6,696 nucleotides of DNA from an uncultured Flavobacteriales bacterium (GTDB lineage: Bacteria > Bacteroidota > Bacteroidia > Flavobacteriales_D > Crocinitomicaceae), in contig CAJQOB010000163.1 of assembly GCA_905479845.1 (NCBI GenBank), forward strand, positions 1 through 6,696, read 5' to 3'. Each line of letters starts with the position of its first letter. The first letter of the stretch is position 1. Made by a program: the position numbers and the translations under genes. Shown here piece by piece: positions 1 to 6,416 of the stretch. The notes beneath the pieces are model-generated. The model was given only the letters and a program-made list of their open reading frames with translations. It had not been told where the DNA came from and did no database searches.

Positions 1-154
1 AGTCTAACTCAGAAAAAGAGGTATTGGTAGTAGTGAAAAGACTATTTGAATCGTCATTCGAATCATCACCCTTATTGCATGAGCTTGCAACTAGCGCAAA
101 TAGAATAAATAGAATTAAAAATTTCATGTGATAGGTCTTACACTTTGAACGCAT
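1..154 (-). CDS. Lipoprotein, N-terminal part, paralogue of its upstream neighbour (runs off left edge)
   Basis: Only the first 51 codons lie in the window, so the function is unknown. The preferred start is the ATG at 154, because an exceptionally strong ribosome binding site ends three bases before it; an in-frame ATG at 127 is the alternative. From the ATG at 127 the protein has a lysine, a hydrophobic stretch and a lipobox-like LVASSC, so it should be lipidated on that Cys by Lgt and cleaved by LspA. The residues after the Cys are NKGDDSNDD, an Asp-rich tail like the Bacteroidota lipoprotein export signal that sends lipoproteins to the cell surface. The following segment, SNSLFTTTNTSFSELD, matches the upstream neighbour at 14 of 16 positions, showing a tandem duplication. 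It lies 40 bases downstream of that neighbour and is probably co-transcribed. The lipoprotein call is firm; surface location is inferred. Confidence 0.8.
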   Translation of the reverse strand, partial: MRSKCKTYHMKFLILFILFALVASSCNKGDDSNDDSNSLFTTTNTSFSELD

Positions 155-157
155 CTC

Positions 158-167
158 ATCACCTCCT
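158..167 (-). promoter_or_regulatory. Extended Shine-Dalgarno site of the left-edge lipoprotein gene
   Basis: Read on the minus strand this is AGGAGGTGAT followed by GAG and the ATG at 154. The ten bases are fully complementary to the conserved 3' end of bacterial 16S rRNA, and the distance from the GGAGG core to the ATG at 154 is optimal. It decides the start in favour of 154 over the internal ATG at 127. An out-of-frame ATG at 159 sits too close to the core; it would open an 11-codon ORF whose TGA overlaps the ATG at 127, so a coupled leader peptide is a less likely alternative. Such sites are uncommon in this phylum, where the anti-SD is usually not used. Confidence 0.7.
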
Positions 168-194
168 AGTTGACAATTAGCTAAAAATGACATG

Positions 195-983
195 TTAACG
201 TTGAATTCCCCAACAATCAACTCCGACGTTCATAAATCCGGTGTAAATTCTCGGTTTCAGTTTAATGAACCCCATTTTCACATTTCCCTCATCGGTTATG
301 AATTTAATTGGAATCCATGAAACAGTGTAGTTCTGAACAATTCCACGGCTATACTCAATAACGTCCGTAACGTCGAGGTAATAACCATTGCTATCCGGCC
401 CAAAATTGTGATCAGTTGTGTTTTTGTAATGATTTCGAATAGCTTGATACGTATAAAAATATGTCCATCTAGAATCATTACTTAACACTATTGAAGTGCT
501 ATCCACATCAGTAACATACGAATTCATAGTTTCCGAAGTCAATACAGAACCACTTTCCTGATAAGATGAAACCAACTGATAATAATCAATTGAAAGACTA
601 TTGGTATCGATCGTTGTTAGATTAAATGTGCTATCAGGCACAGAGTCCCTAAGAACAAAAGTGTTAGAATTGAGTGTCACAATCCCTAAATTTGAAGACT
701 TTATTGTTGAGGTCCCAACCCAATCTTGATCGGCATCACCAACAATTCTCAAGTCATTGACCCCATCTCCGTTCAAATCAATCGTTAAACCATTGGCATC
801 ATCATCAATATCGAGATTCATGACAAACATCTCTCCATTGTTGATTTGAGTCAAGTCCAATTCCGAAAATGAGGTGCTTGTAGTTGTGAATAAACCATTG
901 GATTCAGTATTTGGATCAACATCATCCTTATCACAAGCACTAAAGACTAAACTTAGTATTAGCAACGAAGCAAACAATTTCAT
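195..983 (-). CDS. Probable surface lipoprotein with a Ca-binding-type loop, function unknown
   Basis: A 262-residue protein of no family I recognise. It begins with a lipoprotein signal peptide (residues 1-16: one Lys, a Leu-rich core, then LVFSAC with the lipidated Cys at 17). The tail directly after it, CDKDDVD, resembles the Bacteroidota lipoprotein export signal (Lys followed by two acidic residues), suggesting outer-leaflet display. Residues 69-77 read DLNGDGVND, the DxNxDGxxD loop that binds calcium in EF-hand, dockerin and thrombospondin-3 repeats. The rest is Ser/Thr/Asp/Tyr-rich and looks beta-structured, with no enzyme motif that I can see. I chose the ATG at 983 rather than 1103: the longer reading overlaps the preceding gene and puts about 40 residues before the signal peptide. 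It is the first of two tandem paralogues, 83 bases after the preceding gene, so it may have its own promoter. Confidence 0.85.
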   Translation of the reverse strand: MKLFASLLILSLVFSACDKDDVDPNTESNGLFTTTSTSFSELDLTQINNGEMFVMNLDIDDDANGLTIDLNGDGVNDLRIVGDADQDWVGTSTIKSSNLGIVTLNSNTFVLRDSVPDSTFNLTTIDTNSLSIDYYQLVSSYQESGSVLTSETMNSYVTDVDSTSIVLSNDSRWTYFYTYQAIRNHYKNTTDHNFGPDSNGYYLDVTDVIEYSRGIVQNYTVSWIPIKFITDEGNVKMGFIKLKPRIYTGFMNVGVDCWGIQR

Positions 984-1066
984 ATGGTAGAGTTTGATAA
1001 CGGAACGAATCTCGATCAGTAATAGTTGAAAAAAATGAAACAAATTAGCAAGAAACCACTCGATCG

Positions 1067-1513
1067 TTATGCGAATTGACTTTCCTTCACCGGAATCAAC
1101 CAATTAGAATTGAATTCAGCCAAAGTTGAAATCAGTGGATTGTAAATTTTAGCTTCTTTATGATCCCCAATTTCTGAGAAATGAACTTGCTCTTTCTCCC
1201 CTGCGTTGTCAATCAACACTTGCATTCGATCAAAGAAATCGACATTCAACTCCTTCCCAACGGCCTTCATGAACTGCACAGAAGTATCAATGGAACATCC
1301 GGACGCCATCGATTGTGTTTCATCAACCGCCAAAACCACGAACCAATTTTCTACTACCTCTGCTCCACCAAATAATTGATTTCCATGGGATACCCATTGA
1401 GGAATGAAAATATCTAGTTCTTTTAAAATAAACGTCTGTTCTGGCACTGTCAGTTCGCGATTGGATTTGTACACCCAAACTTTCGATGACGGAGATAGAT
1501 TTGAAATACTCAT
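1067..1513 (-). CDS. Flavobacterial conserved protein of the family misnamed 'ABC transporter ATPase'
   Basis: A 148-residue soluble protein with no signal peptide or membrane segment. From memory it matches a small family conserved in Flavobacteriia and usually labelled 'ABC transporter ATPase'. Recognisable parts are SKVWVYKSNREL near residues 10-21, FIPQWVSHG at 36-44, a hydrophobic strand WFVVLAVDE at 57-65 and the signature SGCSIDTSVQF at 71-81. There is no Walker A P-loop, ABC signature or Walker B motif, so the ATPase name is not supported and the function is unknown. The invariant-looking Cys in SGCSID (C73) could be catalytic or bind metal, which is a guess. I chose the ATG at 1513, one base after the stop of the preceding gene; an upstream ATG at 1537 would overlap that gene by 23 bases and add eight residues outside the family start. 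It is probably the last gene of the main operon and is translationally coupled to the CCG-domain protein. Confidence 0.85.
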   Translation of the reverse strand: MSISNLSPSSKVWVYKSNRELTVPEQTFILKELDIFIPQWVSHGNQLFGGAEVVENWFVVLAVDETQSMASGCSIDTSVQFMKAVGKELNVDFFDRMQVLIDNAGEKEQVHFSEIGDHKEAKIYNPLISTLAEFNSNWLIPVKESQFA

Positions 1514-1514
1514 C

Positions 1515-2303
1515 TTAAAGATCTGCTGCGTTTGCAATCAATTCGGCGACATCGAGTACTTCAATTTCGTTTTCCTTGTTGAAGTTCTTAACTCCGTCCG
1601 TCATCATTGTGTTACAGAAAGGACAACCCGTTGCGATCACATCTGCTTTTGTTTCCAAAGCATCTTCAGTACGTTCAACATTGATTTCCTTGTTTCCTTT
1701 TTCTGCTTCTTTGAACATTTGCGCTCCACCTGCTCCACAACACAACCCTTTCGTTTTGCATCGTTTCATTTCCACCATTTCGGCGTCCAATTTCTCAATT
1801 AACGAACGAGGTGCATCGTAAACGTCATTTGCTCTACCCAAGTAACATGGGTCATGGAAAGTGATTTTCTTTCCTTTGAACGTTCCTCCGTCTTTCAACG
1901 CTAACTTCCCTTGGTTGATCAATTCTTGGATCAACTGAGTATGATGAATTACCTCGTAACTCCCACCCAACTCTGGGTACTCATTCTTCAAGGTGTTGAA
2001 ACAGTGCGGACAAGCAGTTACGATCTTTTTCACCTCGTAACCCTCCAACACTTGAATGTTCATCATTGCTTGCATCTGGAACGTAAACTCATTCCCTGCT
2101 CGCTTTGCGGGATCACCTGTACAGTTTTCCTCTGTTCCAAGAACGGCAAAATCTACTTTACATTCGTTCAAAATTTTCACCAATGCCTTTGTAATCTTCT
2201 TCGCTCGATCATCAAAACTTCCAGAACATCCTACCCAAAACAGAATTTCTGGTGATTCCCCTGCAGCCATTTTTTCGGCCATCGTTGGTACGTGCAAACT
2301 CAT
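1515..2303 (-). CDS. Iron-sulfur oxidoreductase subunit with two CCG domains (HdrB/HdrD C-terminal-like)
   Basis: A 262-residue cytoplasmic protein of the cysteine-rich CCG family found in heterodisulfide reductase HdrB/HdrD, GlpC, LutA and EtfD. Two CCG units are visible. The second is complete: C153, then C188-C189, then C227PFC230, the pattern that holds a non-cubane [4Fe-4S] cluster. The first has C26, C61 and C98PHC101, but the residue before C61 is Asn, so the CC pair is reduced to NC and its cluster may be absent or altered. Such proteins pair with a subunit carrying two ferredoxin-type clusters; that partner is encoded two genes upstream (4069-2735). Together they look like a split EtfD/HdrD enzyme passing electrons between a soluble donor, perhaps ETF, and the quinone pool. 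The donor is inferred, not shown. The start lies three bases after the HAD gene's stop. The family is secure; the exact reaction is not. Confidence 0.9.
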   Translation of the reverse strand: MSLHVPTMAEKMAAGESPEILFWVGCSGSFDDRAKKITKALVKILNECKVDFAVLGTEENCTGDPAKRAGNEFTFQMQAMMNIQVLEGYEVKKIVTACPHCFNTLKNEYPELGGSYEVIHHTQLIQELINQGKLALKDGGTFKGKKITFHDPCYLGRANDVYDAPRSLIEKLDAEMVEMKRCKTKGLCCGAGGAQMFKEAEKGNKEINVERTEDALETKADVIATGCPFCNTMMTDGVKNFNKENEIEVLDVAELIANAADL

Positions 2304-2306
2304 ATC

Positions 2307-2735
2307 TTATTCTTCAAAAACTTGAATATTAACTTCTTTCTCTACCAAATGAGTGAACTTCCCTTCATAACGAGTTGCTCTCACCATATGGTTATCTACC
2401 CAATGATAGTTTCCTCCTCGAGGTTTCCCCATCACCATTCCATGGAACTTGAATCCATGTTTGTTTAACCACGTTTCCGTGATTTCGCGATGTTCCTCTA
2501 ATCTCGATGTAAAAAACGTGATAATATGACCTTCATCGTACCACTCATTTAATGTTTTTAGCGCATCAGGAAATGGCTCACAAGTTGCCATTCGCTCAGG
2601 CTCTTCATTCGGAACATCTTCTGTAATTGTACCATCGATATCGATCAAATAATTTTTGATATTCGAGGGAAGGATTGGAGAAATTGTTTCTCCATCCACT
2701 TGTGCGGCAATCAATTTATCTTCTTGATTCTCCAT
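2307..2735 (-). CDS. Small HAD-superfamily phosphatase
   Basis: A 142-residue soluble protein with all four HAD motifs. Motif I is LIDIDGTITED, with nucleophile D32 and general acid D34. Motif II is ITFFTSR, with T76 or S77. Motif III is K104 in MGKPRGG. Motif IV is HWVDNH, with D114. It should therefore be a Mg-dependent phosphomonoesterase acting through an aspartyl phosphate. There is no large cap insert: about 40 residues separate motifs I and II and about 27 separate II and III, so this is a minimal cap-less type that may act on a macromolecule or open substrate. The substrate cannot be told from sequence. Its ATG overlaps the stop of the membrane Fe-S gene by one base (TAATG), and its own stop is three bases before the CCG-domain gene, so it is translationally coupled to both redox subunits. 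That suggests a shared process, although the operon may be a simple convenience. Confidence 0.88.
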   Translation of the reverse strand: MENQEDKLIAAQVDGETISPILPSNIKNYLIDIDGTITEDVPNEEPERMATCEPFPDALKTLNEWYDEGHIITFFTSRLEEHREITETWLNKHGFKFHGMVMGKPRGGNYHWVDNHMVRATRYEGKFTHLVEKEVNIQVFEE

Positions 2736-4069
2736 TATGCTTCGTCTTTCCAGTTTAAACGATCCGCCGGACTAAATTGCCAAGGCGCTCCATTGTTTTC
2801 AATGTTTGTGAGCATTCCTGTTAATTCAGTTGGCATTTTTGACTCCTCCATCACCAAATATCGACGTAAATCAACGATAATTGATAAAGGATCAATATTT
2901 ACTGGACATTCCTGAACACATGCGTTACAGGATGTACATGCCCAAATTTCTTCTTCTGTGATGTAATCCCCCAATAGGCTTTTACCATCATCATGATCTT
3001 TTCCGTGCTTACGAACGTTATTTCCAATCTCTTCGATGCGATCGCGTGTATCCATCATAATTTTACGCGGAGAAAGCAACTTACCTGTGATATTCGCTGG
3101 ACAAGATGACGTACATCGACCACATTCCGTACATGAATAACTATCCATGAGGTTTTTCCAAGTCAAGTCAGTCGCATCTTTTGCTCCAAATCGCTGTGGT
3201 TCTGCTGCGCCTTCAGCTGGTGCCGCAAATGGATCAGCTGTTGGGTCCATCATCAATTTCACTTCAGTCGTAACTGACTCCATGTTTGTCAAACGACCTT
3301 TCGCTTCTAAATTCGAGTAATATGTATTTGGGAAAGCAAATAAGATGTGTAGGTGCTTAGAATAAGGCAGGTAATTCAAGAATGCGAATACCATTGCAAT
3401 GTGTCCCCACCAGCCGATACGCTCAAGTGTATGTAGCGTACCATCGTTCATATCACCGAAGATGAATGGTCCGAGGTAAGAACTCAATGAAAACCCTAAT
3501 GATCCTTCTCCGAGGTCAGCTGCGTGAGAGATTCCACGATTGTACAATACTTCATCAGCTCCGTTCATTGTAAAAATGCAACAAACAAGAACGATTTCCA
3601 TGAAAAGGATCAAGTTGGCATCCATTTTCGGCCAACCTTTCATTTCCTTCATATTTAAGCGAGGAAGTTTCAATAAGTTTCTTCGAGAAAGGAAAATCAC
3701 TGTAGCAACCAAGGCTAGCAAGGATAAAATCTCAATAAAACTCACCATAAATGTGTAGAACCCACCAAGCGCCTCTCTAAACACACGGTGACTCCCAGAT
3801 AATCCATCCACAACGATCTCGATCAATTCAATTTGAGTGATCACAAACGCCGCATAGATTGCGAAGTGCAAAAGCGCAGGGATTGGTCGCGTGAACATTT
3901 TCTTCTGTCCCAATGCGACAAGTGTCATTGTTTTCCAACGCTCTCCGCTGTTATCCGATCTGTCCAAATCTCGTCCCAAACGGATGTTTGAACGAATCTT
4001 CAACATATTCCAGGCAAAGAATCCGAATCCTGCCAGTGAGATTATCGCAAATGCTGCAATAGATACCAT
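2735..4069 (-). CDS. Membrane 4Fe-4S oxidoreductase subunit with NarI-like haem b domain
   Basis: A 444-residue inner-membrane redox protein. Hydrophobic segments lie near residues 2-22, 64-87, 104-126, 152-168 and 220-246. This resembles the NarI/HdrE-type membrane domain that binds haem b and meets the quinone pool; possible haem ligands are H68, H223, H239 and H241, the last two in the family-typical LPYSKHLHI. A cytoplasmic dicluster ferredoxin domain follows, with C313, C316, C319, C323-P and C378, C381, C384, C388-P, giving two [4Fe-4S] clusters. Between them is a short Pro/Ala-rich linker (about 276-292). In EtfD and related ETF:menaquinone oxidoreductases this arrangement is fused to CCG domains; here those are encoded separately at 2303-1515. 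The likely role is membrane electron transfer to menaquinone, for example from fatty-acid oxidation through ETF, though no ETF gene is in the window. It lies 12 bases after the MCE gene and overlaps the HAD gene by one base. Confidence 0.9.
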   Translation of the reverse strand: MVSIAAFAIISLAGFGFFAWNMLKIRSNIRLGRDLDRSDNSGERWKTMTLVALGQKKMFTRPIPALLHFAIYAAFVITQIELIEIVVDGLSGSHRVFREALGGFYTFMVSFIEILSLLALVATVIFLSRRNLLKLPRLNMKEMKGWPKMDANLILFMEIVLVCCIFTMNGADEVLYNRGISHAADLGEGSLGFSLSSYLGPFIFGDMNDGTLHTLERIGWWGHIAMVFAFLNYLPYSKHLHILFAFPNTYYSNLEAKGRLTNMESVTTEVKLMMDPTADPFAAPAEGAAEPQRFGAKDATDLTWKNLMDSYSCTECGRCTSSCPANITGKLLSPRKIMMDTRDRIEEIGNNVRKHGKDHDDGKSLLGDYITEEEIWACTSCNACVQECPVNIDPLSIIVDLRRYLVMEESKMPTELTGMLTNIENNGAPWQFSPADRLNWKDEA

Positions 4070-4081
4070 GAATCAATAGAA

Positions 4082-5122
4082 TTAATTGTTACGCTCTTTG
4101 ACTACTTCCTTCAATTCCTGTTCTTCATCAGGACTGAAATTGGCTCCTTTCGTCTTCCCGCCAATGACGGAGAAGTGTATGTAGCGTTCGGGATGTAGTT
4201 GTATGTCTTTTAAGAGTCGCTGTAGATCAATATTCGTTTCAACGAGTTCGTTGTAGAGTGCTTCGTCGTTAACGAGTTTAGCCAAAGTACCATTTCCGTT
4301 AGTTGCAGCATCTAGCACCGCATTAACAGATTCTAAGGTTTTCTGGGCGTCTTCAATAACACTTTTGAAGTCCAAGGTTGTCATCTCGTCCGTAACCGTT
4401 TTCACGTTACTCAAGATGTGTTTCACTTGATCATCGCTTTCTTTGAGTGTCTCAGTAATGGACTGAACGTTGCTCATGATTCTAGAGATCTTCACACGTT
4501 CATCGCCAACTAGCGCTTCAATTTGCTCAGCTGCAGAACCAAATTTCTTAATGGCGATTTTCACTTCGCGCATACTCGCTTCAATTTCTGATGTGGCCGT
4601 TTCATCCCAAAAAGAAGAAACTCCTTTTACCATATTATCAATGGACCCCATCATTACCTGCAACTTTTGAGTAATTGGATCGGCATAGGCTTCAACCTGA
4701 GAAACAATATCAACGGATACTTCCCCTTGAATGGAGCTACCTGGCTTATAATAACCTTGAGAAATGTCTGGACTCACCTTAACGATAATTCCCTTTGAGA
4801 ACAAATCAATCCCTCCTGCTTCTAGAATAGTACCTTTTGGAATTTTGAATCCTTCTTTTTGAATATTGAATTTCATTCGAACCATTTTCGACGAATCCTG
4901 TTCACCGACCATGTATTCCACTTCTAGTACTTTACCAATCTCAACTTGGTTGATGTACACTGAAGTTGCAGGCGTTACACCACCCGAACTAGGGAAATAT
5001 GCGTAGTAAATATCGTCTCCTCCAAAGAAGCTACCACCTTTCAAAAAATTGATACCAACAACTAGTAAACCAATCGCTGCAACAGTGGTAATTCCCGTAA
5101 TGATTTCCTTTGAAAACTTCAT
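4082..5122 (-). CDS. MCE/MlaD family lipid-transport protein
   Basis: A 346-residue protein with the standard MlaD layout: a short cytoplasmic N terminus, one membrane anchor (about residues 7-27), then a periplasmic MCE domain (about 36-117) containing GVTPATSVYINQVEIGKV and IPKGTILEAGG. A long helical region (about 140-310) rich in Ile, Val, Glu and Lys follows. MCE proteins form hexameric rings that carry phospholipids between inner and outer membranes, powered by an MlaFE-type ATPase and permease; neither partner is in the window. The tail keeps the segment HPERYIHFSVIGGK (310-323), which I recall as common in Bacteroidota members, and ends in a charged stretch. The start is the only sensible ATG before the anchor, four bases after the amidase stop, so the two are co-translated. 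That pairing places the gene in envelope maintenance. The specific lipid cargo is unknown. Confidence 0.92.
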   Translation of the reverse strand: MKFSKEIITGITTVAAIGLLVVGINFLKGGSFFGGDDIYYAYFPSSGGVTPATSVYINQVEIGKVLEVEYMVGEQDSSKMVRMKFNIQKEGFKIPKGTILEAGGIDLFSKGIIVKVSPDISQGYYKPGSSIQGEVSVDIVSQVEAYADPITQKLQVMMGSIDNMVKGVSSFWDETATSEIEASMREVKIAIKKFGSAAEQIEALVGDERVKISRIMSNVQSITETLKESDDQVKHILSNVKTVTDEMTTLDFKSVIEDAQKTLESVNAVLDAATNGNGTLAKLVNDEALYNELVETNIDLQRLLKDIQLHPERYIHFSVIGGKTKGANFSPDEEQELKEVVKERNN

Positions 5123-5126
5123 GGAT

Positions 5127-6299
5127 CTATTTTTCTGCTAAGTTAATAGCTTTTTGCAAATTAATTCGCTCTCCATTGAGAAACGCGACAACAAAAGCAT
5201 GTGAATGACCTTCTTCGCGTAATTTTCGTTGGTATTCCGTTGCAGACTTAACATCATTCTCGAACGTACCGTAGGTATATTTGTATAATCCACCATGTAA
5301 ATACTCATATACCGCGTACCCTTTAAACTTCTTATCAGTCAAAGGAATTGGGGATGTTGCAGTCTCGACTTGCACTCTAAAAATGACGACATCTTTTTTA
5401 TCCGGTGAAAAAGTGGTGTAGACTGGTGAATCTTCAACTGAATCAGGTGTTGTGTTTGTATCAACTTCAGTTGTGGACCCATCGTTCGTCTCGACTTGAC
5501 CTTCAACCCCCTCCAGCTCATTTTTATACTTTTCAAACGCAGTGAACATCGCATTTGCCATTTGACGTTGCGTCGTTGAATCGGACAAGAACTCCTCTTC
5601 TTTCGGATTTGTTAAGAATCCCGTTTCAATCAATACGCTCGGCATTGTCGTTTTGTACAGAACTAAAAAACCAGCTTGTTTCACCCCACGATCGTAACGA
5701 CCAATTGACTTGAATTCAGCCTGTAATTTATCCGCAAAACTGATGGATTGATCCAAAAACACACTCAACTGAATTTGTCGAGCGATAATTGCATCGGGGG
5801 TCATCTGAAAATCTTCGTATTTCTTCCCTCCATCTTCTTCAAGGTGGATGGTGGCATTTTCACGTGCTGCAACAGCCTGTTGAGATTCAGTTCGGTGCAA
5901 TCCTAACACATAGGTTTCTGTACCATACGCAGCTGCACTCGCCGCATTGGCATGAATACAAATGAACAAATCAGCATTGTTTCGATTGGCTATTTTGGCG
6001 CGTTCATTTAACTCTACGAAGACATCTGTATCTCTCGTGTAAATTACATTAATGTGCGGGTAATCTTTCTTGATTTGTTCGCCAAGCATCAAAGCCATAG
6101 TCAAACAAACGGTCTTTTCCTGAGCATGTCCACCATGACAACCAGGATCTTTTCCACCATGCCCCGCATCAATTACTACCGTTTTCAGTGTAGCAAATGC
6201 AGCTTCATCGCTTTGAGCGAATCCATTTTGCGTGCCTAAGATGGTAATCATTGTTAAAAACACGATCAAGCAACGACTAAGCTTTATATTTTCCACCAT
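5127..6299 (-). CDS. N-acetylmuramoyl-L-alanine amidase (Amidase_3) with C-terminal SPOR-like domain
   Basis: A 390-residue exported peptidoglycan hydrolase that cuts the bond between MurNAc and the stem peptide. Residues 1-29 form a signal peptide, probably cleaved near GFAQ. The Amidase_3 domain spans about 38-258: zinc ligands H47 (VVIDAGHGG), E61 (QEKTV) and H116 (ICIHANA), and catalytic Glu E225 (LIETGFLTN). Between them, residues about 135-205 form an insert with acidic and helical stretches, as in AmiB/AmiC-type enzymes where such an insert blocks the active site until an activator binds; that control is inferred. After a Thr/Glu/Asp-rich linker (265-300), residues 306-379 (IFRVQVETATSPIPL to the end) look like a SPOR-type domain that binds denuded glycan at division sites. 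It is the first gene of the minus-strand operon and divergent from the LptD-like gene. The ATG at 6299 is supported by the signal peptide directly after it. Confidence 0.93.
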   Translation of the reverse strand: MVENIKLSRCLIVFLTMITILGTQNGFAQSDEAAFATLKTVVIDAGHGGKDPGCHGGHAQEKTVCLTMALMLGEQIKKDYPHINVIYTRDTDVFVELNERAKIANRNNADLFICIHANAASAAAYGTETYVLGLHRTESQQAVAARENATIHLEEDGGKKYEDFQMTPDAIIARQIQLSVFLDQSISFADKLQAEFKSIGRYDRGVKQAGFLVLYKTTMPSVLIETGFLTNPKEEEFLSDSTTQRQMANAMFTAFEKYKNELEGVEGQVETNDGSTTEVDTNTTPDSVEDSPVYTTFSPDKKDVVIFRVQVETATSPIPLTDKKFKGYAVYEYLHGGLYKYTYGTFENDVKSATEYQRKLREEGHSHAFVVAFLNGERINLQKAINLAEK

Positions 6300-6315
6300 T
6301 TCAATGTAATTTTAA

Positions 6316-6323
6316 TAGTTTTG
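6316..6323 (+). promoter_or_regulatory. Candidate -7 element of the LptD-like gene promoter
   Basis: TAGTTTTG fits the Bacteroidota -7 consensus TAnnTTTG recognised by the primary sigma factor. It faces the LptD-like gene, about 94 bases before the ATG at 6417. I see no clean TTTG -33 box at the usual distance upstream, where the amidase start codon lies, so this is a partial match. The 117-base region 6300-6416 must also carry the promoter of the leftward operon; the best minus-strand candidate, TTACTTTG near 6358-6365, is one base short of consensus. Confidence 0.4.
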
Positions 6324-6364
6324 CCCCGTTAAAACCTTAGTTTAATATAGTCTACTAACAAAGT

Positions 6365-6381
6365 AACAAGCATTTCTTGTT
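6365..6381. repeat. Short inverted repeat in the divergent promoter region
   Basis: AACAAG, a five-base spacer CATTT, then CTTGTT: a perfect 6-bp inverted repeat between the two divergent genes. It could be a regulator half-site pair, or a weak hairpin in the 5' leader of the LptD-like transcript if that transcript starts near 6330. With only six base pairs, chance cannot be excluded. Confidence 0.3.
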
Positions 6382-6416
6382 CAAAAAGCGTTCCATACAC
6401 CTATTTATGCTCTGTA

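Noticed and set aside
124..159. An 11-codon leader ORF starting at 159 whose TGA overlaps the ATG at 127
   Set aside because: The SD core is only two bases from the ATG at 159, whereas the in-frame ATG at 154 is ideally spaced; it is kept only as an alternative.
1011..1066. Repeated CTCGATC at 1011 and 1059
   Set aside because: Seven bases twice in AT-rich spacer and gene end; too short to distinguish from chance.
984..1066. Promoter for the lipoprotein pair in the 83-base spacer
   Set aside because: TATTACTG with TTTG 16 bases upstream is a poor match in sequence and spacing to the Bacteroidota consensus; no terminator hairpin is visible either, so transcription may simply continue from the operon.
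984..1103. Longer N terminus of the complete lipoprotein starting at 1103
   Set aside because: It overlaps the preceding gene by 37 bases and places about 40 residues ahead of a good lipoprotein signal peptide. The open frame there is explained by the degraded leader shared with the paralogue.
1514..1537. Upstream ATG at 1537 for the 'ABC transporter ATPase' family gene
   Set aside because: It would add eight residues and overlap the Fe-S gene by 23 bases; the ATG at 1513 gives the family-like N terminus and a 1-base gap.
1404..1802. Plus-strand open frame of 132 codons, Cys/Phe-rich
   Set aside because: It lies antisense across two well-supported minus-strand genes, and its composition is what the complement of Fe-S protein codons would give.
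1911..2325. Overlapping plus-strand open frames of 114 and 89 codons
   Set aside because: They are antisense shadows of the CCG-domain gene with no recognisable domain or start signal.
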